This document shows, piece by piece, positions 14,501-15,828 of a stretch of DNA of 15,828 bases. Position 1 is the first letter of the stretch; the number at the start of each line of letters is the position of its first letter. A program made the position numbers and the translations under genes. Source of the DNA: JAEYFP01 sp047602645 (GTDB lineage: Bacteria > Bacillota > Clostridia > Lachnospirales > Lachnospiraceae). The notes beneath the pieces were generated by a model. The model made no database searches and was not told the origin of the DNA. It saw nothing but the letters and a program-made list of their open reading frames with translations. The stretch lies in contig JASGGU010000087.1 of the NCBI GenBank assembly GCA_047602645.1, positions 1 to 15,828 on the forward strand. The letters are read 5' to 3'.

Positions 14501-14761
14501 GAGTTGTCATGCTATAATTAATACAGTTATTTTATAAAAACAAAGATTAAGTATTGGAGTCATTGAAAATATATCCTGACGCCAAGGGGGAACCAGAACC
14601 TGTGGCCATAAAACAAATGACTTAAAAGTACTACTCATAATGTAACTTTATGAATATTCTACCATAGATAGCTTTTTTGTATAGAAAGACAATCTTGCCT
14701 TTTTACTTTCATAAATTACGATTTCAATCAAAAAATCCATTCAGAAAAGGAGACCATATAG
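14501..14761 (+). other. 261-bp gap between the HxlR and zinc-ribbon genes
   Basis: An AT-rich stretch with one GC-richer island (about 14568-14608). In one frame the island reads ESLKIYPDAKGEPEPVAIKQ up to a TAA at about 14624; it has a TTG but no ribosome site, and I do not recognise it. It could be a gene fragment or part of a structured leader. I see no convincing riboswitch core. AAAAGGAG before 14762 belongs to the next gene. Confidence 0.4.
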
Positions 14762-15828
14762 ATGGCTGTTTCAGTATGTTCTTGCCCCAACTGCGGCGGA
14801 GTCATCCGCTACAATATTTTGGAGCGCGCATTCTCTTGCGATCAATGTAGTTCCAGATTTACTTTGGAGGAAATGCAAAAAGTTTATCCGGATCAACAAA
14901 ACGACAGCATATGGAGCACGCTCAACGAAGGTATGCAGTCAGCCGACAGCAAGTCGGTTGAGAATAAGTCATTTGCCGAGGAAAAGGAAGCGCGCATGAA
15001 AACCTATACTTGTCCGGCCTGCGGAGCGGAAGTGATGGCTGGCAGTGATACTTTGGCGGCGGCCTTTTGTGCGTATTGCAGGAACCCGGTAACGATATCC
15101 GAGCGGCTTGTATCCGGCAATGATTTTCCCAGCCGTATAATTCCCTTCAAGGTAAGCCCGGATGAGGCTGCCGAAATCTTCCGCAGGAAAATGAAGAATA
15201 AGCCGCTGTTACCCACCATCTTTAAAAGTACGATAAAAAAGAATGAGTTCCAGAGTGTTTATGTTCCATTTAAGCTTTTTGACGCGGACTGTTCCTCCTG
15301 TGTCACCGCCAAGTGTACCAATTCCACAAGTTGGCGTGCCGGAGAATATGAATATACCAAGACCGATATCTATGAAGCCCGCAGATCCGGATCAATGGAA
15401 TTTTGCGCGGTGCCTGCGGATGCGTCTGAAAAAATTGAGGACAAAGAGATGCAAACTATAGAACCGTTTGATACGGCGGCGCTGATCCCCTTTTCGAAAA
15501 ATTTTCTGCTGGGATATTTTGCTGAAGCACCGACTGCCAATCAGGAAAGCCTGATTGATACAGTGTTCGCTCGAATCAAACCAGCCGCCGAAAAGACGTT
15601 GCTGAGTACCATCAAAGGGTATGATTCGGTCGAAATGCACACCGGTAACACTTCGGTTGACAGAATTTCTTCTGAATATGTGATGCTTCCCGTTTGGTTG
15701 ATGACCGTAAAGTACAAGGATACAGACCATGTTTTCACCATAAATGGGCAGACCGGTAAGTTCGGGGGCAGATTTCCGGTGGAAACATGGTCTGTATCCT
15801 TGTACTTTACGGTCATCAACCAAACGGG
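14762..15828 (+). CDS. Zinc-ribbon (TFIIB-type/PriA-like) protein, 3' end missing
   Basis: The frame is open from the ATG at 14762 (AAAGGAG, 9 nt upstream) to the window edge, at least 340 residues of genuine sequence. The first zinc ribbon is at residues about 6-30 (VCSCPNCGG, FSCDQC), the second at about 82-105 (YTCPACGAEV, FCAYCRNP). The rest has the conserved SRIIPFKVSPDEAAEIFRRK, YVPFKLFDADCSS, an ERRYE-like YEARRSGSMEF, LIPFSKNFLLGYFAE and YVMLPVWLMTVKYKD, then FTINGQTGK. This is the layout of Lachnospiraceae zinc-ribbon proteins often mislabelled as helicases; they usually end in one or two membrane helices. The function is unknown. From about 15783 the frame reads the mirror copy of its own earlier sequence, so residues after RFPV should not be trusted. 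Its GC content is higher than in the regions to the left. Confidence 0.75.
   Translation, partial: MAVSVCSCPNCGGVIRYNILERAFSCDQCSSRFTLEEMQKVYPDQQNDSIWSTLNEGMQSADSKSVENKSFAEEKEARMKTYTCPACGAEVMAGSDTLAAAFCAYCRNPVTISERLVSGNDFPSRIIPFKVSPDEAAEIFRRKMKNKPLLPTIFKSTIKKNEFQSVYVPFKLFDADCSSCVTAKCTNSTSWRAGEYEYTKTDIYEARRSGSMEFCAVPADASEKIEDKEMQTIEPFDTAALIPFSKNFLLGYFAEAPTANQESLIDTVFARIKPAAEKTLLSTIKGYDSVEMHTGNTSVDRISSEYVMLPVWLMTVKYKDTDHVFTINGQTGKFGGRFPVETWSVSLYFTVINQT
15689..15828 (+). repeat. 46-bp perfect inverted repeat at the window end (fold-back)
   Basis: 15689-15734 (begins CCCGTTTGGTTGATGACCG, ends ACCATGTTT) is the exact reverse complement of 15783-15828, with a 48-bp spacer. The left arm is conserved coding sequence; the right arm is its mirror and ends exactly at the window edge. 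Confidence 0.95.

Noticed and set aside
14555..14630. Riboswitch (c-di-GMP, glycine or TPP type)
   Set aside because: The GC-rich island lacks the conserved cores of these classes.
15392..15823. Two reverse-strand ORFs at the right end
   Set aside because: Shadows of the zinc-ribbon gene; their starts lie in the mirrored fold-back arm.
1..15828. CRISPR array, tRNA or rRNA gene, replication origin
   Set aside because: No regularly spaced repeats, no cloverleaf-like segment and no rRNA-like sequence were found on either strand by eye.

Overview
The window is AT-rich, with strong AGGAGG-type ribosome binding sites, consensus TATAAT-like promoters and protein families typical of anaerobic Firmicutes (Clostridia, most like Lachnospiraceae). 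It is an accessory, IS-riddled stretch. It starts inside a transposase gene and ends inside a gene at a fold-back, so it is probably a whole contig rather than a slice of a finished chromosome.

Layout. 1-~780: one end of an insertion element whose reverse-strand ORF joins an IS30-type N-terminal half to an IS110-type C-terminal piece. 811-6093: a compact restriction-modification operon behind its own promoter: a 63-residue helix-turn-helix protein, a methyltransferase-like protein without the NPPY motif, and a ~1341-residue chain joining a GIY-YIG-like nuclease domain, an SF2 (DEAH) ATPase, a coupler and a full N6-adenine methyltransferase with target recognition region. It is built like a Type ISP enzyme but with a different nuclease domain and an extra partner. 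6176-6280: an HNH endonuclease scrap. 6307-8148: an ISL3-family element with a frameshifted transposase. 8185-9603: an AlbA_2/Schlafen-type ATP-binding regulator with a perfect dyad over its promoter. 9761-10717: a DUF3788-like protein and an uncharacterised Cys-rich small protein. 10718-11160: no intact gene, one decayed small gene. 11161-12330: an ECF-like sigma factor and a cysteine-less carboxymuconolactone decarboxylase-fold protein. 12340-12411: a terminator followed at once by what looks like the first ~34 nt of a group IIC intron. 12493-14025 (reverse): an N-terminally truncated M56/BlaR1-like membrane protein and a nitroreductase. 14156-14500: a divergent HxlR regulator with a likely operator in the shared promoter. 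14762-end: a zinc-ribbon protein, incomplete, whose last 46 bases mirror an earlier part of the same gene.

How the genes work together. The three restriction-modification genes look translationally linked (40-bp gap, then an ATGA overlap) and should act as one defence unit. The HxlR/nitroreductase pair is a standard regulator/target arrangement. The sigma factor/CMD pair recalls sigma genes that sit beside CMD-type genes. The strongest candidates for something little described are the GIY-YIG/helicase/methyltransferase enzyme with its NPPY-less partner, the IS30/IS110 chimera and the group IIC intron stub after the terminator. The terminal inverted repeat is best treated as an assembly or amplification artefact until shown otherwise.
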